Part shown: in pieces, positions 1-8,290 of the stretch | How positions within the stretch are numbered: position 1 is the first letter of the stretch | Layout of the letters: every line of letters begins with the position of its first letter | Source of the DNA: an uncultured beta proteobacterium | GTDB taxonomy: Bacteria; Pseudomonadota; Gammaproteobacteria; Burkholderiales; Burkholderiaceae_C | Assembly (NCBI GenBank): GCA_903828235.1 | Contig: CAIKLM010000046.1 | Location: 1 to 40,388 of the forward strand | Reading direction: 5' to 3' | DNA length: 40,388 nucleotides | The notes under the pieces: generated by a model | What the model was told of the DNA's origin: nothing | Database searches by the model: none | The model's input: the letters and a program-made list of their open reading frames with translations, nothing else | Position numbers and translations under genes: made by a program

Positions 1-36
1 GCCGCCGCGGGCTAGAATCGCCGGCTCAGCCGCGCG

Positions 37-111
37 GCGACCGTGGTGAAATGGATATCATGCAGCCCTCCGAAGGCTGCGTTGCAGGTTCGATCCCTGC
101 CGGTCGCGCCA
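37..111 (+). tRNA. tRNA-Arg (anticodon CCG)
   Basis: A full cloverleaf can be drawn. The acceptor arms GCGACCG (37-43) and CGGTCGC (101-107) pair over 7 bp, with discriminator G108 and an encoded CCA at 109-111. The D stem is GTGA/TCAT. The anticodon stem CAGCC/GGCTG holds the loop CTCCGAA, so the anticodon is CCG and reads the arginine codon CGG. The T stem GCAGG/CCTGC has loop TTCGATC. CGG is a plausible common codon in DNA this GC-rich. An intrinsic terminator lies about 145 nt downstream. No integrase is visible next to the tRNA. Confidence 0.93.
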
Positions 112-656
112 AATCGGTAGGGGCCTGGACACCGCCTAAGGCGTGAAGCAAAGCAATACATGGCGGTTCTGCCAGCTTTTGCTTGATGCCAAGCGGCGCC
201 AGGATGCGCTTTACCGTGGCCTCGCGCCAGACTCCCAGCCCGCCACCCATGACAAAGCCGCTGAGGGCATCTGCCCTGAGCGGCTTTTCTTTGCTGGCTC
301 GGCGCCAGGTTGGCGATCAGTCGCCCTGAAGTGGTCATGGAACCTGGGCCTCGCCGATCTCTGGCCGCAACCTGCCCGCCGCTTCGCTGATCTGCTGCGC
401 AACGAACGGGCGCTGCAGCCAACTCCCGCGCCTGCTGTTCGGCCAATCCCCGGCCGTGCGGCTTCAAGGCGCTGCCTCGCGCGCTCACCTTCATCGGCCG
501 GCCACAACCGGGCGCCCCCGGACATGCGGGCATCATCGCGCCGTGATGGCCAGCTTGGCGCCAGCCGCCGTCGGCCAACCCGCGCTTGCGCCAGCTCGCC
601 ACAGCACCCCCAGGCGGCGCGCTCGGCGAGCCGGCCCACCTGCTGAGGACATTGCG
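112..656. other. Gene-poor stretch between tRNA-Arg and the AraC gene
   Basis: Apart from the terminator at 257-288 I see no convincing gene here. Short open frames on both strands are arginine/alanine-rich and look like GC-driven artefacts. On the minus strand a few short natural-looking peptide stretches occur in different frames (about 150-250 and about 345-420), which could be a decayed gene, but I recognise no family. Confidence 0.5.
257..288 (+). terminator. Intrinsic terminator downstream of tRNA-Arg
   Basis: The arms GCCGCT (257-262) and AGCGGC (279-284) enclose a G-G mismatch and a second perfect stem AGGGCA/TGCCCT with a 2-nt apex, followed by TTTT and then a further T-rich stretch. 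AAA precedes the left arm, so the structure could also stop minus-strand transcripts. It is the clearest T-tailed hairpin in the window and probably ends the tRNA transcript. Confidence 0.8.
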
Positions 657-1649
657 ATGGAATCGTCTTTCCAGGCGCCCCGCACGAGCGACGCGTTGAT
701 GTCGACTTCGTCGCCTTCGCGGTTTGTCGATCTCATGCAGACGAAGGTGCCAGCGCGGGCCGAGCAATTCATGGCCCGGTTGTACGGCGAGCACGCCCTG
801 AGGCTGCGCGACAGCACGGCGCTTGACATGCGCATGCAGGGCTTCCAACTGGCGGGGCTTCATGTCGCGCGCTTGAGCTATGGCGCCCCAGCCTTTGCCA
901 GCATGACCCAGTCACATCCCGGCTGGATCTTCTCGTTCCTGGAATCCGGCCGAGTGGCGCGTCTGGCAGGTGGCCGCGTGTTCGGGCCTGGCGAGTCTTC
1001 GGTGCTGGCGCCCGACCGCCTTCACGAACTGGAAATGTCGGCCGACATGCAGCTGCTGAACCTGCGCGTGAGCGATGCCGACATGCGCCAGGCGTGCACC
1101 GATCTGGCCGGTGGCGAGCGCATGGCCGACTTCCGGTTCGTCGACGCCGTGCCAAGCGGCCACGCTGCCGGCCTTGCGCTGTGCCGGGCGGTGCGCGCAT
1201 TGGCCGAACTGCCCAGCTACGGTGCCGGCGCCGAACGCCTTGAGCGCTCATTGAAGGAGTGCGTGCTGCTCGAGCTGCTGGTGGCCTGGCCCAACAGCTG
1301 GAGCACCAGCCTGGCCGATGGCGAAGCGCTTCCGAGCAGTGCACGCCGTGTGCGCGACTACATGCACGCACATCTGGCCGACCTGCCCACCCTGTCTGAG
1401 CTGGCACGCGTGGCCGGCGTCAGCGTGCGCGCGCTCACCCGAAGCTTCGAACGTCACGTCGGCGTGTCTCCCATGCGGTACATGAACCGGCTGCGTCTGG
1501 ACCGCGTCCACCTGGAACTGCAGCAAGCCGAGGCCCGCAGCGTCACCGAGGTGGCCATGCGGTGGGGGTTCGGGCACATGGGCAGCTTCGCCGCCGCCTA
1601 TCGCGAGCGCTTCGGGGTGCATCCGTCCTTCACGTTCAAGCGCCGCTGA
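657..1649 (+). CDS. AraC-family transcriptional regulator
   Basis: The 330-residue protein has an N-terminal AraC-binding-like ligand domain (roughly residues 30-200) and a C-terminal double helix-turn-helix of the AraC/XylS type in the last ~100 residues. Recognisable segments are LSELARVAGVSVRALTRSF (first HTH) and VTEVAMRWGFGHMGSFAAAY (second HTH), followed by the usual RFGVHPS end. I chose ATG 657 because GAGG sits 7-8 nt upstream; an earlier in-frame start would add an arginine-rich leader unlike this family. The gene lies 152 nt upstream of a co-oriented TonB receptor and a serine hydrolase, which are its likely targets. The ligand is not known. The family assignment is firm; the target assignment is inference from position. 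Confidence 0.9.
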   Translation: MESSFQAPRTSDALMSTSSPSRFVDLMQTKVPARAEQFMARLYGEHALRLRDSTALDMRMQGFQLAGLHVARLSYGAPAFASMTQSHPGWIFSFLESGRVARLAGGRVFGPGESSVLAPDRLHELEMSADMQLLNLRVSDADMRQACTDLAGGERMADFRFVDAVPSGHAAGLALCRAVRALAELPSYGAGAERLERSLKECVLLELLVAWPNSWSTSLADGEALPSSARRVRDYMHAHLADLPTLSELARVAGVSVRALTRSFERHVGVSPMRYMNRLRLDRVHLELQQAEARSVTEVAMRWGFGHMGSFAAAYRERFGVHPSFTFKRR

Positions 1650-1757
1650 AGTCCGGCGGATGCGCTCCTGTGCGCCGCATCGTGGTTTGCCCTGAGAGTT
1701 CCGTTTCCTGATGGAGGGGTTCCGCGGCGCGATAGACGCTCCCGGCACACGCCTGAA

Positions 1758-1801
1758 GACTGTCTGCCGGCAACGACGCATTGCCGCATCAGGAGACAGT
1801 C
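1758..1801 (+). promoter_or_regulatory. Leader hairpin overlapping the RBS of the TonB receptor gene
   Basis: GACTGTCT (1758-1765) is the exact reverse complement of AGACAGTC (1794-1801), and an inner pair GGCAA (1769-1773)/TTGCC (1781-1785) extends the stem. The 3' arm covers most of the Shine-Dalgarno AGGAGA (1791-1796) and ends directly at the ATG (1802). In RNA this would hide the ribosome-binding site, so it may control translation. The pairing is seen in sequence; the function is inferred. Confidence 0.45.
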
Positions 1802-4030
1802 ATGAAGAACAGCCGCTTCGCGCTCTCGCGCGTGACGCTCGCCATTTGCTCGTTGGCCTTGGGCGGCGGGGTCTGGGCCCAGACCGCTGGAACAGCCGAC
1901 ACCATCACGCGCGTGGAGATCACCGCCGAAAAGCGCTTGTCCACGCTGGACACCACGCCCGCAGCCGTCACGGCGCTGAACGGGCAGCGCCTGGCCGAGC
2001 AGGGCGCAACCGGCCTGGCCGATGCCGTGACGCTGGTGCCCAACATGAGCTTCACGACGGGCTATGGCGGCGCGTCACAGGTCTTCATCCGCGGCATTGG
2101 CAACGTGTTCTTCACGGCCGGTGGCGACCCTGGCGTGGCCTTGTATGCCGACGGCAGCTATCTGTCTGACGCCACCAGCACCAACATCGCCCTGTTCGAC
2201 CTGCAGCGCATGGAAGTGCTGCGCGGGCCACAGGGCGCGCTCTATGGGCGCAACGCCACCGGCGGCGCAGTCAATCTGGTCTCGGCCCCGCCCACCGCCG
2301 AGTTCAAGGCGCAGTTCGGCGCAGTGGTCGGCAACCATGGCCGGCGCGAAAGCGAAGGCTTCCTCTCCGGCCCGCTGGGCAGCAGCGGCCTGAGCGCACG
2401 CCTGTCCTACCAGGTGAAGAACCTGGATGGGTTCACGCGCAACACCGAAGCCGGGCGGGCATCGGGCCCCGTGCTGCCCGGCGGGCCCAATACCGTGGGC
2501 GCGAAGGCGCTGGACGACCTGGGCTCCCGCGCGGTCCGCCTGCAACTGGGCGCCGACCTGGGCACTGGCGGCAGCTTGCGGCTCATCGGCAACGTCTACC
2601 GCCAGAAAGACGATGGCCCGTCGAACAAGTTGCTCGTGGACCCGGTGATGATTTCGCAGCTGCTGTTCGGCGCCACGCCCAGCACCGACCCGCGCATCGT
2701 CAAGAGCCAGGGCTCGAGCAACCGCGTCGATGTGGACGGCGTGCAGCTGCTGTACGACCTGCCGCTGGGCGACCACACGCTCACCGTCGTGGCCGGCACC
2801 CGCCGAAGCAAGGCCGACATGTTCTGGGACGGCGACACCACCGAGGCCTTGACCGCCAGCACGCGGTTCAAGACCCAGAGCACCGACAAGAGCATCGACG
2901 TGCACCTGGGCTCCGGCGAAGGCACCCTGCAGTGGCTCGTGGGCGCAACCTGGCTGCAGTTCGACCAGCGCCAGGACATCCGGGTGCAGACGCAGATCCC
3001 GCTGGGCTTCCTGGTGCCTGGTCAGCCGGTCACCGTGCCACTGCCCGGCGGCGCGGAGTTCCTGCTCGGCGGAGATGTGCGCACGCGCTCCATCGCCGTT
3101 TACGGTGACGTGCGCTGGCGGCTGTCCAAGCAAGTGGCCCTGCTGGCCGGCCTGCGCACCAGCCGCGACACGAAGTCGGCCGACGAATACCAGACCGTGG
3201 CCGCCTTTGGCCTGAACGGCGCCGCACGTCCGGAAGGCCGCTGGTCCAGCACGCCGGGCAGCGTGGGCCTGGAGTACCAACTGGCCAAGGACACGCTGCT
3301 GTACACGCGCGCCTCGAGGGGGTTCAAGTCAGGTGCCATCAACGTCGGTGGCCTGCAGGGCAACCCGGTGCGCCCCGAGACCGTGACGAGCCTGGAGTTG
3401 GGCTTCAAGACGGCCTTCCTCGGACAGCGTGGCGTGTTCAGCGGCGCGGTCTTCAGCAGCCGCTACAAGGACATGCAGGTCTCGCAGGTGGGCCTGGCCT
3501 CCGCCATCCTGACCAACGCCTCGGCCGCAAAGATCACTGGTGCCGAAGTCGAGCTGGCCCTGCGGCCCGTGCGCGAGCTGACGCTGGGGCTGAACCTGGG
3601 CCTGCTGGACCCGACCTACACGAACTTCGAGAACGTGGACCTGCGCAATGCACCGGGCGTGCGCGTCAACGTTTCGGGGAAGCAGCTGGCCCAGGTCTCA
3701 CGGGCCCAGGCCGCGCTGAACGCGGAGTGGAGCCAGCCCGTGGGCGCCTACACGCTGTCGCTTCGCGGCGACTACGTCTGGCGCGACAAGTTCTACTTCA
3801 CCGAGTTCAACACCGCCGACGCCATGCAGTCGGCCTATGGGCTGCTGAACCTGTCGGCCTCCCTGCGCCCCACCCGCGGCGCCTGGAAGGTTTACGGCTA
3901 TGTGCGGAACGTGGGTGACAAGGCGGCGCTGACCAGCATGAACATCTCGTCGCCGGTGCTGGGTTCTGCGCGCCAGGTCAGCTACACGCCGCCGCGGCAC
4001 GTGGGCCTGGGCGTGAGCGTCGATCTGTGA
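1802..4030 (+). CDS. TonB-dependent outer-membrane receptor
   Basis: The 742-residue product begins with a signal peptide (MKNSRFALSR, then a hydrophobic stretch ending VWAQ). A likely TonB-box region follows (DTITRVEITAEKR), then the plug domain with the typical VFIRGIG and MEVLRGPQGALYGRNATGG segments, and a long beta-barrel. The C terminus ends VGLGVSVDL instead of the more usual terminal aromatic residue. ATG 1802 is preceded by AGGAGA at good spacing; starting seven codons earlier would lose this. It should import a ligand such as a siderophore or another large molecule across the outer membrane using TonB energy. Its stop overlaps the start of the next gene, so the two are probably translated together, and an AraC regulator lies just upstream. 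No Fur box was identified, so the substrate need not be iron-related. Confidence 0.93.
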   Translation: MKNSRFALSRVTLAICSLALGGGVWAQTAGTADTITRVEITAEKRLSTLDTTPAAVTALNGQRLAEQGATGLADAVTLVPNMSFTTGYGGASQVFIRGIGNVFFTAGGDPGVALYADGSYLSDATSTNIALFDLQRMEVLRGPQGALYGRNATGGAVNLVSAPPTAEFKAQFGAVVGNHGRRESEGFLSGPLGSSGLSARLSYQVKNLDGFTRNTEAGRASGPVLPGGPNTVGAKALDDLGSRAVRLQLGADLGTGGSLRLIGNVYRQKDDGPSNKLLVDPVMISQLLFGATPSTDPRIVKSQGSSNRVDVDGVQLLYDLPLGDHTLTVVAGTRRSKADMFWDGDTTEALTASTRFKTQSTDKSIDVHLGSGEGTLQWLVGATWLQFDQRQDIRVQTQIPLGFLVPGQPVTVPLPGGAEFLLGGDVRTRSIAVYGDVRWRLSKQVALLAGLRTSRDTKSADEYQTVAAFGLNGAARPEGRWSSTPGSVGLEYQLAKDTLLYTRASRGFKSGAINVGGLQGNPVRPETVTSLELGFKTAFLGQRGVFSGAVFSSRYKDMQVSQVGLASAILTNASAAKITGAEVELALRPVRELTLGLNLGLLDPTYTNFENVDLRNAPGVRVNVSGKQLAQVSRAQAALNAEWSQPVGAYTLSLRGDYVWRDKFYFTEFNTADAMQSAYGLLNLSASLRPTRGAWKVYGYVRNVGDKAALTSMNISSPVLGSARQVSYTPPRHVGLGVSVDL

Positions 4031-5232
4031 GCGCGCCGTTCGACCGCGGCGCGGCGGCGCCGGTTCAGGGGCGATGCGACCCCGGCTTCGAGCCGCTGCG
4101 CGATCTCTTCGCCGAGGGCTTGTCGCAGGGGCCGGACCAGGACCTCGGCGCATCGCTGGCGGTGTTCGTCGAAGGCGAGCCGGTGCTGGACCTGTGGGGC
4201 GGCTGGAGCGACGAGGCCCGGACCCGGCCGTGGGCCAGAGACACGCTGGTGAATGTGTGGTCCACCACCAAGACCATGACCTCGCTCGCCGCGCTGCTGC
4301 TGATCGACCGCGGCGTCCTGGACCCCGACAAGGCCGTGGCTCACTGGTGGCCGGAGTTCGCCGCAGCGGGCAAGGACGGCGTCACGCTGCGCCAGGTGAT
4401 GAGCCATGCCTCGGGCGTCTCGGGTTGGAATGCCCCCATCACCACGGAGCAGCTGTACGACCAGGAGACCGCTGCGGCACGGCTGGCGGCACAGGCGCCC
4501 TGGTGGGCGCCCGGCTCCGCCACCGGGTACCACGCGCTGAACTACGGCCACCTGATCGGAGAGTTGGTGCGGCGCTGCACGGGCCAGAGCCTGGGACGCT
4601 TCTTCGCGCAGGAGATTGCCGCACCGCTGCGGGCCGACTTCCACATAGGCCTGACGGACGCCGACCACGGGCGGGTGAGCCCGGTGGTGGTCCCGCCGCC
4701 ACTGCCCTTCGACTTCGGCTCGCTCGACCCGATCAGCGTGGTCTACAAGACCTTCACCGGCCCGCTGCCCGACGCGGCCGCTGCCAACACGCCAGCCTGG
4801 CGCCGGGCTGGCATCGGTGCCGCAGGCGGCCACGGCAATGCCCGCTCGGTGGCACAGATCCAGTCGGTCATGTCCTGTGGCGGGCAAAGCGGTGGCGTGC
4901 AACTGCTGCGCCCGAAGACCGTCGACCGTGTGTTCGAGTTGCAGCACCAGGGCGTCGACCTCGTCCTGGGTGTGCCACTGAAGATGGGCCTGGGATGGGC
5001 ATTGCCGGTGCCCGAGGTGGTGCCCTACGTGCCTGCGGGCCGCGTGTGCTTCTGGGGCGGTTGGGGTGGCTCGATGGTCATCAACGACGCAGACCGGCGC
5101 GTCACGCTGGCGTACATGATGAACCGGATGGCGCCCGGCATCATCGGCGGCCCCGTGGTGGCGAAGCTGGCGGCACTGGCCTTCAGCCTCCCCAGGCTGA
5201 GTTCCCGCAGCGCCAGGCAGCTCGGCTCCTGA
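4027..5232 (+). CDS. Serine hydrolase, class C beta-lactamase/EstB-like esterase fold
   Basis: The 401-residue protein has the serine beta-lactamase/penicillin-binding-protein fold. The catalytic S-x-x-K is S79-T-T-K82 in VWSTTKTMTSL; Y168 in the segment GYHALNYGHL fits the second motif; a glycine-rich segment FWGGWGGS near the C terminus fits the third. Members of this family (EstB type) usually hydrolyse esters more than beta-lactams. No signal peptide is visible, so it probably acts in the cytoplasm. The GTG start (4027-4029) overlaps the TGA of the TonB receptor, which implies translational coupling. The pairing suggests that the receptor's ligand, or a product of it, is hydrolysed inside the cell. 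The substrate cannot be named from sequence. Confidence 0.88.
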   Translation: MSAPFDRGAAAPVQGRCDPGFEPLRDLFAEGLSQGPDQDLGASLAVFVEGEPVLDLWGGWSDEARTRPWARDTLVNVWSTTKTMTSLAALLLIDRGVLDPDKAVAHWWPEFAAAGKDGVTLRQVMSHASGVSGWNAPITTEQLYDQETAAARLAAQAPWWAPGSATGYHALNYGHLIGELVRRCTGQSLGRFFAQEIAAPLRADFHIGLTDADHGRVSPVVVPPPLPFDFGSLDPISVVYKTFTGPLPDAAAANTPAWRRAGIGAAGGHGNARSVAQIQSVMSCGGQSGGVQLLRPKTVDRVFELQHQGVDLVLGVPLKMGLGWALPVPEVVPYVPAGRVCFWGGWGGSMVINDADRRVTLAYMMNRMAPGIIGGPVVAKLAALAFSLPRLSSRSARQLGS

Positions 5233-5264
5233 GCCGGGTTGGCCTCGGGTGGGGCGCAGTGCCA

Positions 5265-5301
5265 CCACGGCGGTGCCGCCGTGGGGGGATCGCATCCCCA
5301 C
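5265..5301. terminator. Hairpins between convergent genes
   Basis: CCACGGCG (5265-5272) pairs with CGCCGTGG (5277-5284) across a 4-nt loop, and just beyond it GGGGAT (5285-5290) pairs with ATCCCC (5294-5299). They lie between two convergent genes, where a bidirectional stop signal is expected. Neither has a T tract, so this is a terminator-like structure rather than a classical intrinsic terminator. Confidence 0.45.
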
Positions 5302-5329
5302 CCGGTGCGCCCGGGCGCAAGCACGGCCC

Positions 5330-7156
5330 TCAGCTCTGCGAGCGGACCCACTCCCGCACCACGTCGGCCATCACGTCCAGCGGCACCGAGCCGGCGCGCA
5401 GCACCACGTCGTGGAACGCCGGCAGGCTGAACCTGGGCCCGAGCGCCGCGCGCGCCTCGTCGCGCAGGGCCAGGATGCGCAGTTGCCCGACCATGTAGGC
5501 GCAGGCCTGGCCCGGGTTGGCGACGTAGCGCTCCACCTCGCTGACCGAGATGCCGTAGTCGATGGCCTGCTGACGGGTCCAGCGCCGAGCGTGCAGACCC
5601 GTGTCCACGACCAGCCGGCGAGCACGGAACAGCTGCGCGTCCCAGGCGCCGAGAAGGCCGATGTCGTCGCCGTCGTACCAGCCCTGCTCGATGGCCAGCC
5701 GCTCGGCGTAGAGCGCCCAGCCCTCGCTGTTGGCGCTGCCGCCGCCGAAGACGCGCTGGCGCTGCCACAGCGGCGCGTCGCGACGCTCCAGCTGCAGCGC
5801 GAGCTGGAAGTGGTGGCCCGGGACGGCCTCGTGGATGGCCAGCGTCTTCATGCCCGGGATGTTGAAGCTCGGGCCCGGCAGCGGCATCCAGAAGATGCCG
5901 GGCCGGCTGCCGTCGGGCGCGGGCGTCGTGTACGAAGCGCTGGCGGTGCGCTCGGTCAGCGCGGACACGCGCCGCACCTCCACCGGCGCCGCGGGCATCA
6001 GGTTGAACAGCGGCACGGCGCGCTGCCGAGCCTCGCGCACGTAAGCGGCGTAGCGCTCGAGCAGGGCCGGGCGCGGATCGGGCTCGGCCGGCGGCTGCAG
6101 CGAGCGGTTGAGCGCCTGCATGCGCTCGCGCACCGTGCCCTCGCTGCGGCCGATGCGTCGGAGCAGGCGGTCCATCTCGGCCTCGATGCGCGCCACCTCG
6201 CGCAGACCGAGCCCGTGGATCTCGTCGGCGCTCATCGTCGTGGTGGTGTTGGCGGCCAGCGCCTGCGCGTAGGCGGCGTCGCCGCCGGGCAGGCGCCACA
6301 GGCCGGCGTCATCGGTGGTGCGCGGGTGCAGTTCGTCCAGCAGCGCCAGCGTGCGCTGCAGCGCCGGGCGCAGCTGCTGCTCCACGATGGCCTGTGCGCG
6401 CGCAATGGCCTCGCTGCGCTGCGTCGCCCCCAGGCCCTGCATCGCTTGCGTGCGGCTGGCCAGGCTGCCGACGATCACACCGCCGCCGGCCTGCGGCGCC
6501 AGCAAAGCCTGCACCTGCGCCCGCCCGCGCTCCAGGATGAAGCGTGGCGGCAGCACGCCCTGGGCGGCTGCGTCGCGCGTGCGCGCGATGGCCTCGTCGA
6601 AGCGTTGCGGCAGCTGGGCCAGGCGCGCCAGCCAGCTGTCCACGTCGGAGGGCCGCCGCATCGGGTGGCTCTGCGTCAGCAGGTTGACGCTGCGCACCTG
6701 CAGGCCGCCGAGCTGGTTGAACGCGAAGTTCAGGTGCTCGAAGGGCGCAGCGTCCAGGCTGCGCTGAAGGCTCCACTGCATCGTCAGGGCGGCTCGCCGG
6801 TCATCCTCGGGCAGCGGCGTGGCCAGCTGCCGCCGCAGCATCGCCAGACCTTCGGCGGCCAGCGCGCGCTCGGCGTCGCGGCTGTCGCGCGTCAGCGGCC
6901 TGAGTTGCGCGTCCAGCGCGTCCTGCTCGGGGCCGCTGAAGTACTGGGTGAAGGTGCTGCGCTCGGGCGACAGGCGCATCCATCGCGCGGCGAACTCCTC
7001 GCTCCAGGGACGGAAGGCCGGCACAGCCGTTGGGGCCGAAGATGCCGCGATTGCCGGCTTCGTGGCGGGCCGCTGCAGGTCGGGCGTGCTGCATCCGGCG
7101 GCCAGCAGCGCGGCGGCCAGTGCCAGCAGGAGTGAGGCAGTGCTGGGGTGGGTCAT
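5330..7156 (-). CDS. DUF885-family lipoprotein, putative metallopeptidase
   Basis: The 608-residue protein starts with a lipoprotein signal: a hydrophobic stretch ending LLAAGC, with the lipobox cysteine at about residue 22, so it is probably anchored in the membrane and faces the periplasm. The DUF885 hallmark is HEAVPGHH (H442, E443, H448, H449), the presumed zinc site of this peptidase-like family, followed by an aromatic- and Arg-rich C-terminal half typical of the family. Length fits the family's usual ~580-620 residues. It is convergent with the serine hydrolase and has no obvious operon partner. The family is usually annotated as a putative peptidase, and the physiological substrate is unknown. 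Confidence 0.88.
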   Translation of the reverse strand: MTHPSTASLLLALAAALLAAGCSTPDLQRPATKPAIAASSAPTAVPAFRPWSEEFAARWMRLSPERSTFTQYFSGPEQDALDAQLRPLTRDSRDAERALAAEGLAMLRRQLATPLPEDDRRAALTMQWSLQRSLDAAPFEHLNFAFNQLGGLQVRSVNLLTQSHPMRRPSDVDSWLARLAQLPQRFDEAIARTRDAAAQGVLPPRFILERGRAQVQALLAPQAGGGVIVGSLASRTQAMQGLGATQRSEAIARAQAIVEQQLRPALQRTLALLDELHPRTTDDAGLWRLPGGDAAYAQALAANTTTTMSADEIHGLGLREVARIEAEMDRLLRRIGRSEGTVRERMQALNRSLQPPAEPDPRPALLERYAAYVREARQRAVPLFNLMPAAPVEVRRVSALTERTASASYTTPAPDGSRPGIFWMPLPGPSFNIPGMKTLAIHEAVPGHHFQLALQLERRDAPLWQRQRVFGGGSANSEGWALYAERLAIEQGWYDGDDIGLLGAWDAQLFRARRLVVDTGLHARRWTRQQAIDYGISVSEVERYVANPGQACAYMVGQLRILALRDEARAALGPRFSLPAFHDVVLRAGSVPLDVMADVVREWVRSQS

Positions 7157-7710
7157 GGGCGCAGTCTATCGACGGGCACGGTACGCAAGCCCGACGGGCA
7201 CTTCGACACGCCGAAGCACGCGGCCTCGGCCAAGGCCATGCGGGTGGCCATTGCGTCGCAGGCTGCGCGGGCGCGATGGTGGGGCTCTGGGCCGAGCTCC
7301 CTGTGCGCCGCACCATGCTGAAGGACCCCGGGCGGTCGCCGAAGGCGACGGACCGCGGCGGGACTGCTCGGCCGAAGCACTGGATGTTGTGCTGCGCGGA
7401 AGGAAGATCGCGGCCGACAGAGCCGGCGCATTACTGCAGACGAAGTGGCGGTCTGCTGGGGGGCGGCGCGGACCTTGCGAACTGCCTGGTCGAACGCATC
7501 GCAGGCGCCCAGCTTGTAGACCTCGATGAAGTCCACCACGGTTGCTGCAATTGCAGTGGGCATGACGCTGGCGACGCGATCACGGAGAGTGCGGCCCACG
7601 CCGAGCGTTCCGGTGGGAGAACCCGGGAAGTGCTCCCGCTCAGAGTCGTCGGCCAGTTCGACTCGCCGCTCTCAGACGTGGGCGGAAGGTGAGGTACCGC
7701 CTCGCTGCAT
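7157..7710. other. Gene-poor stretch with a possible decayed minus-strand frame
   Basis: No recognisable gene. On the minus strand the frame reading from about 7670 down to about 7450 gives a mixed-composition peptide (containing VGRTLRDRVASVMPTAIAA and VVDFIEVYKLGACDAFDQAV) that looks more protein-like than typical GC artefacts, but after about 7440 it turns into arginine-rich nonsense. It may be the 5' part of a degraded gene. I cannot assign a family. Confidence 0.35.
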
Positions 7711-8172
7711 TCAAGGACTGACGGGCAGGTGCCCTTGCTTCAAACACTTCAACACGAAGCTCGACTTGCTGTGCCGGATGCCGGGAATCTTGTAGAGGCG
7801 CTCGCGCAGCAGGCGTTCGTAGTCGCGCGTGTCACGCACCGCGATGCGCAGCACGTAATCGTAGTCACCTGAGACCAGGTAAGCCTCCAGAACCTCGGGA
7901 ATCTCCGCCAGAGCTTCGCCAAACGCCGCCAGCGCATCGTCGGAGTGGCTGTCGAGCGTCAACTGGACGATCACCGTGTCAGGCCAACCGGCAAGCGCGG
8001 CATTGAGCCGCACGGTGTAGCCCTCGATCAGGCCAGCGCGCTGCATGCGGTCGATGCGTGTCCAGCACGGCGATTTGGTCAGCCCGACCAGCGCGCTGAT
8101 CTGCTCCAGGCTCGCACGGGCGTCGCGCTGAAGCGCAGCAAGGATCGAGAGGTCGAGGCGGTCGGGTTTCAC
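7711..8172 (-). CDS. Lrp/AsnC-family transcriptional regulator
   Basis: The 153-residue protein has the standard Lrp layout. An N-terminal helix-turn-helix begins LDLSILAALQRDARASLEQISALVGLTKSPCWTR-like (residues ~5-45), and a C-terminal RAM ligand-binding/oligomerisation domain includes VLEAYLVSGDYDYVLRIAVRD. I chose the GTG at 8172 because it places the first HTH residues at the family's usual position. Extending to upstream starts would run across the intergenic region into the divergent gene. No strong Shine-Dalgarno is seen. It is transcribed divergently from the acetolactate-synthase-type gene, with a 118-bp AT-richer gap, so it probably senses an amino acid and controls that gene and itself. 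Confidence 0.9.
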   Translation of the reverse strand: MKPDRLDLSILAALQRDARASLEQISALVGLTKSPCWTRIDRMQRAGLIEGYTVRLNAALAGWPDTVIVQLTLDSHSDDALAAFGEALAEIPEVLEAYLVSGDYDYVLRIAVRDTRDYERLLRERLYKIPGIRHSKSSFVLKCLKQGHLPVSP

Positions 8173-8226
8173 CGGAATCGGAGAAAAAAAGATTGATATG
8201 GCATCAGATTGCGGATTGATTTTCCA

Positions 8227-8254
8227 CCAAACTGAGAACTGAGGGGACGTTTGG
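8227..8254. promoter_or_regulatory. Inverted repeat in the Lrp/acetolactate synthase intergenic region
   Basis: CCAAAC (8227-8232) and GTTTGG (8249-8254) form a perfect inverted repeat with a 16-nt spacer in the AT-richer region shared by the two divergent genes. Lrp-family proteins bind loosely palindromic AT-rich sites, so this is a reasonable operator candidate. I could not identify convincing -10/-35 boxes. Confidence 0.35.
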
Positions 8255-8290
8255 AACCCTTTCCTTGACGTTCGGGCTGATAGTGCTGTC

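Noticed and set aside
37..656. tRNA-associated genomic island with an attachment-site duplicate
   Set aside because: No integrase gene and no second copy of the tRNA 3' end could be found by eye in the window.
5249..7135. Long plus-strand open frame opposite the DUF885 gene
   Set aside because: Antisense artefact: low-complexity Arg/Gln/Ala/His peptide without family features.
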